A stretch of DNA of 64,000 nucleotides from NCBI RefSeq assembly GCF_026230105.1, contig NC_079483.1, positions 13,447,312-13,511,311 on the forward strand, written 5' to 3'. Of the stretch, positions 31,931 to 47,600 are shown piece after piece (position 1 is the stretch's first letter; every line of letters starts with the position of its first letter). Below the pieces are notes generated by a model. It searched no databases and was not told the origin of the DNA. It saw nothing but the letters and a program-made list of their open reading frames with translations. The position numbers and the translations under genes were made by a program. The DNA is from Diorhabda sublineata (taxonomy: Eukaryota > Arthropoda > Insecta > Coleoptera > Chrysomelidae).

Positions 31931-33056
31931 ACCGCTCACCTTCTGATTTAGCTTTGAGAAAAATAGCTCTACTCATACTATTGAGATTTTATATTAAAAT
32001 TATTATTTATGAACATAACGTTTTAAAGACAAACTTTAAGCTTTATACCTATATAACCAGTGCGACACGATGTCCTTAACATAACTTGTGGAAAAATAAA
32101 ACATATTAGAAAAAATTGCACTTGATTATTGCAAGAGATTTATTGTGCAGTTCAAGTAATGAAATTTATTAAAATTAGTTTTAGTTATCTAATATGTTAT
32201 ATTTCAGTTGATATAGTTTCATTTAAAAATATATATTTTGTTCCAATTTCTTTTCACCTTATTAATAAATAGCAACATTTTTTTTTTCAAGATATAACTA
32301 AATGATGATCAAATATTACTATGATTATGATTTGTGTACATTTCCAGTGAGAAAAAGAGTTCTCTTACAATGACAACAACAATTTTATCCTGAAAACATT
32401 TCAACCAATGGATTTCCAAATTTATTTTTTTCATAATAGTTCTCAAAATCTTTTTGTTTGTTACACTACATCATAAACATTTGCAACTTTGGAAAGTTTC
32501 ATGAATAAAAGCATCAATTCGAACATTTATTAATTCTGAGGTAGCGTTATCAATTACCTTCAAATAAGTTAAATTACGGGCCTTCAATAAAATTCAAATT
32601 TACCAGAATTTTATAAAGGATGTCATCTTCTAATTCAGGCCACGGTCTTGTTCAGGCACAGAATTTATAATAGTATTAATTCTGTGGTTCAGGATCAGAC
32701 TCTCAGTCGACTTCAATTTGGTAAAATAAATAATATTGTCGCGAACCATGTAAATATTGGTGATCTGTGGGTAGGTCCCGCAATCAGTTGGTTGGTGATT
32801 TCGAGTTATAGTTTCCGAAAAGTCCTTTTCTGAATACCATTAAAGAAATTATAAGTATTCTGACATGATGTAACTTTGTGGTGGAGTTTTTGAGAAATGT
32901 GGAGCTGTTATACACCTGGTAATCTTATATGCCACATAACTTGTAGAGAAAGAAGAATATTAGAATCTAACCTATTTTTTATTCAAATGTCAAAGTATAA
33001 GGAAGTTTATTTATCATACCATATAAAAAAATAAGCAGATTCATTTGTAGTCAATA
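31931..33056. other. Upstream region of PCM1
   Basis: Intergenic AT-rich sequence leading into the PCM1 start. No gene or transposon domain recognised. Promoter position is not identifiable. Confidence 0.4.
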
Positions 33057-35661
33057 ATGTCCGAAGAAGGTAGGCATGTAAATAAACGAAGTACTGGAAC
33101 AGTCCCCAAACAACGAAATAATCATTCTCGACCCTTTACCGGCGTTGAAAGATTAAGAAGTTTGTCAAATAGTGTAAGTTTCATTGTAATATCGTTTCAA
33201 GATGATAATAAATCGGATTTATGTGAAAATATGTTACTGTGAAATGTTTGTGTTTTTAGTCTAGTGACTGTTATCCATCTCGTGATTCATCTAAAGAATT
33301 TAAGATTCGACGAAGTAATCAATTTAATGAGTTAATTGTTGAGTCCACTCTTGAAGATCAAAATTTTTCATCACCACAAATCAGTTATACTGCATTAAAC
33401 TCAATTGGTGAGTCTTTTTGTAGTTCTTATAATAGATAACTATTAGTTCTTTTAGTCATGTTATGAGAAATTTAATTGGACTACAACTGATGATAGTAGT
33501 AAAGTGAATATTTTGCAGAAAAAATTCTCGAGTCTATTTTTTTTAACATTTCTAGAATGAGTATTATTGTATTGAATTTTAAAAAAACAACATCAATTGA
33601 TGCAAATATGGAACACATTATTGTGTACAAATCTTATGTGTACAATGGAAAAGTAACCACAATTTAAGTATTTTTAACAAAAATTAACAATATTTGGTTT
33701 TTTCAAAAAGATCTTTTTTCAATTAATATGACCAATTAAATTTTCCCAAATGTACTACATACAAAAAATAAATTTGCATTAACCATGAAATAAGAAAAAC
33801 AATATTCATTCAATTATAAAAATTAAATTATTATTGAAAATGAATCAAATACAATCAAGTCAAATGATCATGATAAATGGATTAAATCTGCCAGTCTCAA
33901 GAACTAAAATAACTACAAAAAGCTTGATTTAAATAACCCTACACATATCTTATAGATTTTGAACAAACACATTTTAAAAAATGCTTACAACTTTTAATTG
34001 AACAAATTTCAAATCCAAAAATTGAAGAAATCAACCAAATCTATTTATACTTGGAAAGGAGTAGAAAATAAAATTACTAAATACTTAGAAGATATACCTA
34101 CTAAATGATCTTTAAATCTTATGGTAGCTATTGTGATAGCATCTCTAAAGAATATAAATATACAGGGTTCTAAATAATTGCAATGCAAGAATATATTAAC
34201 ATCTAATATAACATTTAATAATTTGATGTTAAAAGAAATTGAAACAAAATGAACTCTCATACAGGATCATCACATCCCAGTTCACCGAACTCAAGAAGAA
34301 ATTCTTCGAGCTCCACTTTAAAATGTGATAATTTAAGGAAGTATCCAAATAAAAAGCAAATAGAAGACAAACTGAACCAAATTCATGAGTATTTGAAAGT
34401 GACGAACTCTTTGATGGAGAGTATGAAGAAAACAGATGAGGAGGTAAGTTAATTAAAATATATAACTATTAGAGATTTCTATTATCAGTGGTGTTTGGCC
34501 AGTTCACAGAATAAAATTTGAAATTAGTTCTAAAATAAAACCTGTTCATTTTTGCTTAGCATCCGAAGATATGGAATGAGTAAAAATGTTGCTTTTGAGT
34601 GCATCAATCATTGAACATATTTTAGATACTAAATTTTCGGGATTTTTGTATAATTCATTTAAGGATGTATTTTTTGTACCAAGGTAATCAATAGCCTATG
34701 TGATTCTAGCCATCCCAACCCAAGTATGTATGTTTGTACTAATATGGTTTGTGCCAGGTGTTCTCTTGCGGAAACAATTGTTATTTACAAAGATTATTGA
34801 CAGTGATTCATATGATCAACTGAACAGTAGAAATAAAACATGAAAAATAAAAAATAAATATTCTACCAGTGGGTAAAATATTATTGTTATATATTATCAT
34901 TGTTGAGGATACTTTCTTGTTATGACCCTAATTCGCCTGTACAAAGGCGCTTCAATCAGTTAGGAATAAAATAGATTTTTAGTAGTAAGTAATTTTGTAA
35001 TTTTTAAAGAATAAATACATATTAAGTTATTATATTCATTATAGTATTATTAAAATCTGTTTTTCAATGGTGGCTATTCATTTAAAATCCAATAAAAAAG
35101 TCTTTCAACAATCGAAATTTTACATGGTCATTCTGAACTGATATTTGATGATAAGCAAAAAATTAAAAAGTGTTAGTAAGAATTTGAGCAGAACAGCTGA
35201 ATATTGTTCATAAGGCTGAGGCATATCTCATTTTCCATCAAATCATTAGAATAATACTTCATACTATATTTGTGTATGTAGAATAGATCAACCCATGGAC
35301 CCTTTTGTGTATCTACGTATGTTTCTCTAGTAAAATAGATCGAAAGATTACAGAATTTTAATGATTGAAGAGGCTTTCAAGGTTTTCCATGTTATATAGT
35401 CATTGTTTTGGAATTAATATTTTGAATGATTAAATAATATTTTAGCTCAATTTGTAAATCAGATTACAGGTAGTATTGATGATTATTCCATGGAGAGTGC
35501 TTTCTCATGTAGAAAAAATGAGGAAAATGCTAATTTGGATAATGCTGGTTATAATTTAGGAATTTTAAAAGAACGCCAACAGATGGGATATCCTCTTCGT
35601 AGAAAATCCGAAAACAAGCGATGTTTATCGAGTCACAATCAAAGCAATCTTCTACTAGAAG
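33057..35661 (+). CDS. PCM1: PCM1 exons 1-4: N-terminal region
   Basis: Exon 1 starts at an ATG with CAATA upstream and encodes a basic N-terminus (HVNKRSTGTVPKQRNN). Exon 3 encodes a Ser-rich stretch (SSHPSSPNSRRNSSSST) and the first coiled coil (KKQIEDKLNQIHEYLKVTN). The exon 4 acceptor is taken at 35462 because the better-looking TTTTAG at 35445 opens into a stop; this acceptor has a weak pyrimidine tract. Confidence 0.85.
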
Positions 35662-38600
35662 GTAATAAATACTCATTTAGATTGGAAATATACAATGAAG
35701 TTATTTACAGGTTTTTACCACTTTTCTAGTATGAATTCCAATTTTTCGGAACTTGTATGCTCTAGAACTCCTCTGTGGTTAGATAGAAAGTTAAAAGATC
35801 TGCTGAATTCTAAACTTCCAAATTTATTTTTTGGCTAATCTAACTTCGGTTTGATAATTTTTAAATTATTCAATTTTAATACCGTTAATTTCCATTTCAC
35901 ATCTTGTATAAAGTTCTAAAATAAAAGTTCCCTAATTTGGGAATCTGTCCTTGTTAGATCCGCCCTTTTGATTCACTACATATATTAAAATTTGAATTTG
36001 TAATTTTTCCATTTAAATAACTGACTGCTTGCATAAAGAACCGCTTTTGAAATAGTAAAGAATTTGTATTTTACATGGGGGCTCCTCTTGGATGATAACG
36101 GTCCCATCGGCATAAGTCTAAATTCCAAGTATGCATTTTGGATTGAAAATTACGCCCTTGTAATCTCGTCTTCATGCATTTGAATTTGATAGAGTTCGCT
36201 AGCAACGTCAGGAGTGCGAAAGTATTGACTTTATCCCTTCATCATATGTTACATTTCGAGCACTTTGTATTTTGGGAATATCCTTTGATTTGATTTGATT
36301 AAAATTGATAATCCCAATCAGGTTTAATTAAACTACAGGGACTACCTGTACTGAGGAAAGTGTATATTAATTATTAAAATTATGTACTATTACCCCACAG
36401 TATGTTAGTAATGCTCATACCTTGAATAGTTTTGTAGATAATTGTGGAATACTTATTTCTCAGTTTTACAAGTTTTATTGAGACCATAAAAATGAAACAA
36501 TATCAATTATGTACGTGATGTCAGGAAGCACTGTACTAAGCTTAATAATGTGAAAATCATATTCTTAAACCATTTAGTACAAGAATAAATTATTCAAATT
36601 AAAAATTAGAACTATTTAGCACTTCAGAGGTTTAACTGGCCAATTACAAATAACATACTTGTATGAAATTCATATAGACTATAAGTAGCTATGTCTTATA
36701 GAAGAAGAGATCTTTATGTATAGTAGGTTGGGTAGCAGGCAACTGCCGCCTGGAATATTTAAAGGATAAAAACAGTTTTTCTTCATTTGTCGAGAAACGA
36801 GACTTCCTAGAGAAAAGTGTTTCATACTACAAAAGTTGAAGATAACGAAAAAATCTAAAACTTCTATTGTATAATTTTTCAACATAACCTCCCTGGTCCC
36901 GCTTCCCTGGACTGGATTTTTGGAGTCAAAATAACACTGGGCTTGAGATCGTAAACAAACTGTAGATATGTCTATGTCTCGAATGTAGTTGAACTGGCAA
37001 TGCTACTGACCGTGTCAATTAAATTTGTAGTCGACTTAAATTACTTAAAACATATATATAATTCCCAACTGAGAAATGTTTTTGTGTATTGCCATAAATT
37101 CAGTAAATAATCATATCATGTCATTCATGTAGCAATTGCAGTCTTACTAAAAGGACGTTACAGGATTTGAAGCAGAAATTGCAGTCTTATAAAAAGGATA
37201 TCACAGTCTCACAGGCAAATGTGATTTCAAGTTATCAGAAGTAATCAAAAGACTAATCAAAAGTTTTTTTCGTTGACACAAGTCTTTAAATACACTTTTG
37301 TCAAAATCTATCTTTATTGATCAGATCATTATTTGTGATGTTAATAAATGTATTTGCTCTAAGTTGATGGTATCATTGTAGTATTAACAAGTGTGTCTTT
37401 ATGTTATTTGAATAGAATCTTTTCCAGTGTGTAATGATATTCACAGTCCGTTAAAAAAAGATACTAGAAACTATATGGAATTTGATACTGTGTCTAAAGA
37501 TAGGTCCGAAAAATTAAAGAAACCATTACAATCTCCACGTACTTCTGTGGTATATAATCAAGATAAAGGATTTCCTAACTCAGATAGTCTACACAACCAA
37601 ATTATGAATTTGCACAACAGTCATGATGAGAACGAACGTTTGCTTGACACATTGGATAATACAGATTCAGAACTTGCTAAGCAGCATGCTGAACTCCATA
37701 AAAAATTAATCGAATTACAGAGCAGAAAGTATCAAATAGATCATTTAGTCGCACAACTGCAAAGCTTTGGAGATAGCTATGACGATACAGGTAAGGCTAA
37801 TAAATATTCTTCTATAAAGTAAAAAGCGTGGCTAAATTATGGGACAAATTCATTATTATAAATGTAAATAGTTAAAATCTATCAAGTTCGTATCTAAATT
37901 AGTCTTACAAAACCAGCAGGTTTTACAGTTTATCTTTACAATCCTTTACTTTTTATAAACCCCATAGAATAAATTTAGAGTTGTAAGATCTAGATATCAT
38001 GAGGACACTGTAATGGTCTTCATTTACCAATTCAACTCATCTTTATATATTATCAAAATTGAAATTTCTATGCATTGGGCTTCAGTCAAAGTAGCTACTT
38101 CTAAAACTGTTTCATCTGTTAAAAAGTCACCTGATATTTCAATTGGCAAGTAGACAACATGATTTTTATTGATTAATAGCATCTTACTTTTTGAAAATTA
38201 ATCGCTGTTGTGCTGTTGCGTATTTCTACCTAAAAGATTGATCTGAAACTAAATTGAAAATAGTTCTATTCCACGATTGTTGTTTAAAGTAAATTGTTTG
38301 CAAAATAATGAATATATTTCATAATTTAGCCATACTCTGTAAATAATACCAAATAAACCAAATCAGTTATCTGAAATGGGGTTAGAAAATTCTTATTTTG
38401 TCAGACTTAGACTAGGCGCTTAGACACAACTTTTAATTTTATTACTATTTAGCTGTGGGAGTGCGCATACAGCCAATACAACAGTTGTTCGACTAAAAAA
38501 TCATAAAACCATTTCATCTGCTTTTTGATTGAAAATCTGTACAACTATCGCTTGTCGACTTTATGTCCATAGCCTTGTATTCAAATGCGCATAGACACCA

Positions 38601-41600
38601 CTAAATAGGCCATGTTCTATACACATCAGTTTTGTTTTGACGAAGTTATTTGGATGCTCTTGAAATGGAGGGAAATGTCTTCATAGATGGTGTCTAGCAC
38701 TTCATTGAATGTATATAGAAGAGATCTTCTCTGTATCTGAAATTATTGAAAAAATATTCAGATGTCAATTTAAATAATGGGCAGTTCCATTAGCGAAATG
38801 ATTTTAATGAAACTTCTTCACTCATTCTGTAATATTTTTCAGGATGATTCTTCAAGTTACCATGTAACGTGTGGAATTTCTCATTTAGTAATATGTTGCT
38901 GAAAATTGGATGAAGAGGGTATTTTTGTTTCCTTTTCATCTTCCAAATGAAGGAGAGCACTGGTCATAGCTCCTCAATTAATCATTTTGTACTATTAATA
39001 AGGAGTTAGAGAGGACTGATCAAGATCTCATTGACTATTAATTATCTGGATGCGCACCCTTCATAATTGAATAGTTGAATTGAGAGAAAATCAATTACGC
39101 CCATCGAGTCACCAAATAATTGAGTCGATGCAAAGTTTCATGTATGTGATTCTAAAATGTAAAAAATGTAAATTCACAGCAAGGATTTGATTTCATCCTG
39201 CTGGGTTATATTTCACATGGACAATATGTTCCAATGTTTATTGCCAAATATCTTCCATTTGGTGGAGAATCAGTTATGTCACGGGGAATCATTTTTTTGA
39301 CACACGTACATATTTAGTATTGGAGTAACTGTATTTAACAGAGGATTTCTACTGTTTGGATAGTTAATGTGTATCTCAATAATGTTGATATAACGTAATT
39401 CCTTTGGTTTACTTACAGTCGTCGATTTTGTCGAATGTTGTGAAATGAATGGCTTCCCTCATGGCAGATCTTAACACAGAATGGGTAATCAAAGTTTCTT
39501 GACGTCGTGTTCTGTTTTTGATGCAAATTTTAAAATTGTAATTCAACCCACAAAAACCATTTATCTTTATGGTTTTCCTATGCCTAGACCTTTATTCAGT
39601 TGGATAATAAATTTGAATCATTATTATTGAGTAACTATCATCCAGCGATTCACATCATATACGTATTTTACGTACAAAAATGTTTGTGAACTTATTATTT
39701 AATTACCATATTTCAGATAATCAGTATAAAAATATATCTGCTGTGAAAGAGCAATTGAGCAAGTTGAAAGATATGCTGGAAGTTGTTAAGTTGCCAGATA
39801 ATATATTACAAAATACAAATCACTCTTGTGACAGTAGAAAAATGAGTTGTTATTTATGCTCGGGAAGAGAACTCTTCTGTGAAAAAGATGTGAAAAATCC
39901 AAAATTTAATTCTAGAATTCACAATGATAGTAACACGTATATAAACGAAAATGTCACTACTCGCGACACAAAACCCAAGCAACTTAATAATAGTTCAAGA
40001 GATAGAGGTAACCACTTAAAAAAAGGGAACATGTTAAGTATAGTTCAGAAAATTGCTCTGCAATCTGAATTGGAATGCAAAAAACGTGAACTCGTGGAAA
40101 TTATGGCAAAACATAAAGGTAATATTTTTTATGTTTTAATAATTATATCAGTTTTTTAATCTTTCTTATTTGAAGATAATATATTCATTTATAAATATCT
40201 GTAGTTCATAATATTGGTTGTAGAGGTGTAGAGACTTAACCAAAGATGTTTAGTTTAGACCTATTAGCTGCAGCAAAACGAGCGTTGTACTAAATAACTT
40301 ATAAACTTATATCTCATAACACATTCAGGTTGATCAAACCTTTTTTCTTCAATAATCTGAAAAACTAAATTATTTTAGTAATTGTTAAGATACGTGGTGA
40401 ATCAAATAATATGTAGGCACAATAAGAATAACAATATTACACACAAAACACAACTATTTAACTCGGCATCTTACAATGAACGGACTCGACAAATTGCGCG
40501 CTTGAGTTCTTCCACAAATACAACAGCCCTTGCGCTGTTCGCATAAGGATAGAAATGGTGTACAATATAAATGTATTAAATACTTCTCAACAGTAAATGA
40601 TAAATCTTGGATTATCTACAAAAGAAGTAGATTGCCATATCCATATCTGTGACTCCAACATTGGCGAATTTTGTGAGCGAGCTTAGGTTGTCGGTGGGTG
40701 GGCATAATAGCCAGTAGGCCTCTGGAAATACGAGCTTGCATCACCAAGTATATGGATAAACTGAGGAAGAAGATGGAAGGAATACATTTTCTTATGTGGA
40801 TGACTGGAGACCACGAAGGTACGGTATTATCGCAACGCTTTGCGGAAGGGACGTTAGTGTAGTTGCATAACCCAACTGGGAAGAAGGGCAAGTCACCGAA
40901 ACTCCAAGCCAGATGGCAAATGTCGCCCCTGGTCACGCGCCTGAATGACGTCATCTATCGGATACAGCAAGATTCACAGAGCCCTGCAAGGTAGTGCATG
41001 TGAATACTATTAGTTTTGGAGTTAGAAATTTTGGCATTTTGTAATCAGCTTAAGAAGTCACCATCCTTCTAGCACTCTCTATTTTGACAGTTAGAGCTGA
41101 AAACAATAATCGAGATTGTTCTAAATTCCAGATAAGACGATTACCTATATGACACTGTGTAGTGGCAACTCGATGTCAGGTTGTCAGTTAGTCTTGATAT
41201 GGTGTAAAATTTAAGAAGTTTGGACATTGTTGTCTGTGGTGTAGAGTTTGAGAAGTTGATGCATTGTTGTAAATATTTGTGTGTATGTGGCCGTGGTGTG
41301 TGTATGTGTAAAAACGAGAACATTTTAATGTTGCTTCATTTTCTATTTGCTCAGATCTTAATTTATCACCTTCTATTAGAATCCATTATGAGTAATTCAT
41401 TAAACTGATTAAAACTTGTGCAATATTTATTGGCGAAGGTCATATAGGCATATCAACTTCCGTTAGTTTTTTATCCTTCCAAAAATATATTGTACTGTCT
41501 ATTAAGCTTTTACGATGACGACACTTTAAATTACCACAAACTATAACATAACCTTGAATCTGTAAGAATGTATGTTCGCAATTTTTTGTAGTTGTTGGTA

Positions 41601-44600
41601 TTTTAAGGTCTTTTAGATAAACTCTACAAATCTAAATTTTAGAGTTATGGTTTTTAAGAACTGTCTTTGAAAAAGAAGTCTTTTCGGATGAAGTTACTAC
41701 ACCGTCAAAACCATGAAGGCCTGTAAAAATTGTACCTGTTTAATTAATTTTTAATGATATGTAAGGTATTTTTTAATTGATGCTGGCTAGTATTCTCTTG
41801 ACATCGATTTATGACCGTTTTGTTCACAATATACACAAAATCACTCACATTCGGTACCGTTTTTAACATCGTGTATTTGTCCACATTTTATACACTTTTG
41901 CAATGTTACAATTGTTTGTCTAGGTATGTATTGTATCTCTTTTACGTTTCATTTTTTCTAAATCTACGACTTTTTTATTGCTTCGAATATTCTCTAAGAT
42001 ATACTTTTCGTTAAAACTCTCTAAGAACACCTTTTTAATGGTTGAAAGGATCGGAATGCCTTTCTTTAGTCCATGTTCCATAATTGATTTCGTTAATTTT
42101 TCTTTAGTTTTATTGTCAATTGAGTTTTTGTTGAATTTTTACTATTATTATTTGTACTAAGAGTGAAATCATTCGCAAGCTTTTTTATGATATATTATTG
42201 TCAATCAGCTAACTCGATATATCTTAGTTTTTAAGCATGCATACCAATTTATTATTTAGTTTAGTTTATTTAGTTAATTAGATTTTTAATTATTAGCATT
42301 TTTAGGCAATGCTTCAAATTTAAATCAGGATATTGGTATCGATACAAAATCAGAAATAAGTTCTGCTAATGGTTTTAACGAACCTTGGACATCAATTATA
42401 TCTCAAGAAAGTGACTCTGAAAGATTTTCCAGGTGAAGTAATGAAATTAATATTTTTTATTTTAAATTATGTATTATGTGCAAGTAGTATACCAAGCCTC
42501 TGAACAATAGTCATTAACCCTAAACATATTAATCAAACCAAATTAATCTGCTTCACTCCATTTGCCAACCTATTTATAGTTTGAAGTAACATTGATATAA
42601 TTTTTAGTGATGATTGCCAGGACGAAGTTAATAATTATCAAGAGCTCAAACATAATTTTTTATCACTTCCATCTTTAAATTATTCACCATCAAGTATAAC
42701 AAATTACCAGTCGGAAAATTCTCATCGCAATTGTGAACAGTCAAATGGATTTCAGCCCATAATTGTACCTACTTATGAACCTGAAATACATTTTAGAAGT
42801 AATTCCGAAGGAGAGACAAGCCGTTTGAAACGATCTAGTAGGTGTAATGCAGAAGATCCCATTTCAAATCAGGTAGAGACATTATTTTGTATAATTTGTT
42901 AATTTAATTAGTGTGTTGATGTATCCCAGTATATACCAGAAACCATTTATATTACAGAACCGGGAAAAAAGTTACAAGTATAGCGTTGAGAAAAATCTTT
43001 ATTTCGTATTTCGTCGTGGCATATATTTCTTGGAAATAAGCTGCGATCAGTTTCCAAAAACTGAACTTATCCACCTCTTTGGCAGTTTATTATGCCCTTA
43101 TTGAGTTTAAGCACGGTTCTCCAATTTCAGAAAGATCGTGGCACTTAGGAACGCCTTTATCTACCTACTCCACGTTCAGAATTAGTTAAGTGCTCAATAT
43201 TTTACAATGCAAAAGAATGCACAATAACATGCCAATTGAAATCAAATCGATATCATCTTTTTCCGCATTCCACAATAATTTGAGTTAAAGTTAAAAATTA
43301 AAAAATTCAAATAATTAAAACTTCATTATTGTTTTAGGTTCAAGAACAGTTACAAATGATAAAAAGTATGTGCGATTCAATGTTAGAACTACAAATTAGT
43401 CAGGAACATACTTCTAATGCGCAGCAGCTGAGAAATAATCTGATACCGTCACCGCAGAGACGTCACGCACTACATCCACAACGTTCCAATTCGAATACAG
43501 CCAATCCAAGTTCAGAAGCACTGCCACAATCGTTTGCTTCAAACACGGGTAATAATATGAGTAATGACATCGGTAGTTACTACAACTGGCTTACTAATAA
43601 TACAATTCAAACACAGTCGTTTGTCTTGAATACTTTGAATCAGTGTTATCAGATGCTCTGGTTACAACAAAGGGAACTAGCTACCATGAAAAGTAATTTG
43701 TTAATAGTAAGTATTGAATATAGTAAATGTTTATTATTATTAGTTCCTAAATTTTTTAAAAATCAAATGAATAGAAAAATTAGGGAATCATAAAAAGGAA
43801 AATATTTCAATTTTTCATGTATCTCTTAGAAAATGGATTCATATTGAATGATCCATTTATTCAACCACACTTTCCAGTCCATTTTCTGGAAAAAATATCA
43901 TTCACTATTGTTCACTAGGTTGGAATTTATGAAAACATTGGTTAGGTTAGGTCTTTTACCTCTACTTTACGGGCTCTCGGAGTTCTCTGATTGAAGTCTG
44001 TCACTTTGAAGCTTTTTTTAACAGTATTTTATACCGCTGCCTTTTTATTTGATAATTGATGGATTTCTTCTAGCTATTTGAGCAAGTTTTTCTGCATCAA
44101 ATAATTCTGGAGATTAGTCTTCTACTTGCTGAGTATTAATATATCAGAACAATTGTATTTAGCTATAGAAATTAGCTCATATATCAATAAATGCGTGTTG
44201 GAGACAGAAAAGGAAACGACATACTCCACACCATGAACTAGAATATATATAGAAGTGAATTACATTGAAATAGCAACGACAAATATTAATCTGCCGAAAT
44301 AATTCTTTGAATCCTGTTATAGAAGGGATAAATTCGCTAAAATCTTCACATTCTGGCTACCACAACTCACAATACCAAAAGCCAATTTTTTAAGTAAAAT
44401 GAAACTGTGGACCAAGATATACCTCATATTCAAACGTAAAAATTGAAAGTAATGAACGTAAAACCTAGTATAAGTATGTATAGAAGTACGCACAAACCCG
44501 ACGAGTCCTTTAAAAAACAATTGCAGCAAACACTAAAATGTAGATGTGCAAAATTCTTACTGAATGATCAATTATAAAAAATATTTACTGTTGTTTGAAG

Positions 44601-47600
44601 CTACTGGAAAGAGTACCAACAGTTTGGAACTGCCTTACAATGCTTTAAATACAATAAATCTGTTAAAAAGCGAGATAATTTTTATGGCAGCATTTGTCAG
44701 AAGCAGATTGGCAGGCGGAGCAATTGCAAATCGTATTTAACAGCCTTTTCCAACAAATTATCGAGAAAGGCTGAGAGAGATCTTATTTATTGCGTAATAG
44801 TTATGAATTTAGTTCTTTTGTAGATCTTATTACCAAACATATGAAGATTAGAATTCTGATTATAACAAATTTGACCGAGGATTAGATATTTGATAGAAAT
44901 TATCAATTATTAGTTCAGCACATTTACTAATTTTGTTATATGATTAAACAGATTTAACAGTCACAAACTGAGTAATTATGAACAAGTATTGGATGTTGGA
45001 ATTGTTTAAACTATAATTATTGTTATAAATATTGGCATTTGACTTTAGGTTTGTTATTCAAAAGTAAAAAGCTCTTTGAAGAGAAACTTGAACTAAGTTT
45101 GAAAAGTTCCGGACCCAAGTTGATTGTGGGTCCCATATGTCCTGGTTCATTTAATATAGCGTAAATTTGATTAGTATTAATATTTGCTAATACAGCTAAT
45201 CCATAAACATCGCCGAAAAAATTTAAACTGGTTGTCCACCCCATGGCTTTACCTGTATATATATATTTGGGAGATTAAGGAGTGACGTCACGTTTTTCTG
45301 ATTGGTGTTCAATGTCACGTGATTAAACGCCTTATTTTGTCGATTTTATTTTCCAAAAATATTATTAATCTTCTATTATTTTTGTAGAAAATTTGTTTTT
45401 TTTTTATTTACTAATTATCATGGTTAATCATTAGAAACTCAAAACCATCCGATTTATTCTTAGTGGAAACAAGCCTATTCTCTTATCGCCACTGAACTCC
45501 AGACAACTGTTCTATTTAAAACAACTGAAGTTTGGTTAAACTTAAATAGATTTTTTTGGTTGATATTTGATTATTTTATACCTTAATTACAAAACAATAC
45601 TTTTAGTTATACATGTTCTTAATTTATGTAATTTTATTTTGAGTGAGTCACTTATTAATTTGTGCATTCAGTCTTTATATGACTACAAAATTTCTTCTAA
45701 ATACTTGAGCCACCATTTGTTCTTATTAAGCTTTCTATTGTTATAACACTATTTTTTTTTATTTTGTTTTTAGCTTCAAGAACGATTAAATAGTATGGGA
45801 CCCTCTGATAAATATTCTCCGCCATCACTTCAAACTAATCCACAGGTTTCACCAAATCGTCGAATGCATCAAACCGAAGTAGATGTCAATAAAATGAATC
45901 AACATGGAAGTTTTACAGTTCCTGTGCCTGAGCCATTTGATTGCTCTCTACCAAATATATCACTTAATTGTCTTAATAACAACAGTCAGTTGTTAGATTC
46001 CTGTTTAAACAACATTAATGCAAATCGAGTAAACATGCAACAGAATTCAGCAGCACCTAATATGCCAACTACAATTGGGCATTCTTTACCAAATCACATT
46101 TGGTCAGGACAAGCTCTTAATAACCAAGTGGTTCCCGGAAATAGAGCCAATAACTATTGGGATAATTTTAGAAGGTATTTTTCAATGATATTTTAATCTC
46201 AGTACTTTCCTGAACTCTCCACACACGTTGGTGTGTAGAAATGGGACTCCCTTTTTTACAACAATATTCATGTTCATTCTGAACACACTGTTTATGTTAC
46301 CACTACACCACCACTCACATCTACGCTTTTACCTTCTCTGAGAACGATAACCTGATTATTGTAATCCGCCTTAGACATTGAAATTGTGAGTAGGCTTAGT
46401 GGTAGCATAAACATTGTGTTATCTACTTTATCACACTTATATTAAAGAGACTTTCACTCTTATTATATACTAGTATATATTTACTCGGATGAGAGATGTT
46501 AGAAAAAAAATTTGTAGGTTTGTTCAACTTTTTATCTTATTGTTAATTGATAAACAATGTGTGTTAACAACGATTTTTCGACCTTCCAACTCTATAGCAA
46601 GTGATTCATATTCATGAAAAGGATTAATATATACTTTGAGGTGTTTCTACTGAATTTTAGATATAAAAATTTTACTGACGCAGCAATATATTAAATTATA
46701 TTCAAATTCTGATGGTTTTCCAAATTAGAAAAAAAACCACTTTCTTAGTTACTTTCAGAGACAAATATTGAAACACACTACTTTATCCATTTAAATTTAT
46801 TGTATTATTATGAAAATAGAAAGTAAACCAATCAGTTTAAAATGTTCGAAACTGTTTTAATTACAAAACCTTTGTTGGTCAAATCCAGTGCAGTGAGATT
46901 TTGGGATATGCTTACATAGTTCAAATGATGGTAATATGATAAATTCTTTCTTTAGTATCTACTTTTTAATTTTATTTCAGTTATTCTCGACAAAATCTTT
47001 TGTCATCCAAAAATAACGAAGTTTTACAAAACCTACCATCAGTCATTGATCGTTCGAATTTTACCAATCAATCTGTCGATCCTTTCACATTCATATCTTT
47101 TTCAAAAAGTAATTCTGAACAAGATTCTACAAGTACATTTCAAGAAAATACTCCACACGGAATGGCTACTAAAGAAACTGGGTAAGTGAAAATTATGTTT
47201 ATTAATTTTTCTAGGTCTATAAACAAAATATAATAGCACTATAATAATTAAATATTATGGTTGAAATTATGTTCAACAATGTAAAGTTTACGTCGAAAAT
47301 TTGATATTCGATCAATAATATAATTAACTACCCTCATACACTATATCTATGTTGTATGAGATAACATAAAATCAAATTTATTGTAGTTTCTAAGAATTTT
47401 TATTCTAATAAATTTAATAATAATAACTGTCTGATACCGTGATATCACAGATATTTTCATATTCTTTTTTTATTTCAAATAATTGCTCTGATTATATGTG
47501 TATTTAAGTAAATAATGTATTTTTTATAGAAATTATTTTTGATGTTTCAACCTGATATTGACAATTCTTATATAAAATCACTGTCTGTGATATGTTTTTT

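Noticed and set aside
35446..35462. Upstream acceptor (TTTTAG) for PCM1 exon 4
   Set aside because: In the required phase it opens directly into TAA after three codons.
45023..45244. 73-codon minus-strand ORF (starts MGWTTSLNFFGDVYGLAV)
   Set aside because: Non-repetitive and plausible-looking, but no family recognised, no splice context and no partner exon. It lies in PCM1 intron 9 and is probably transposon-derived.
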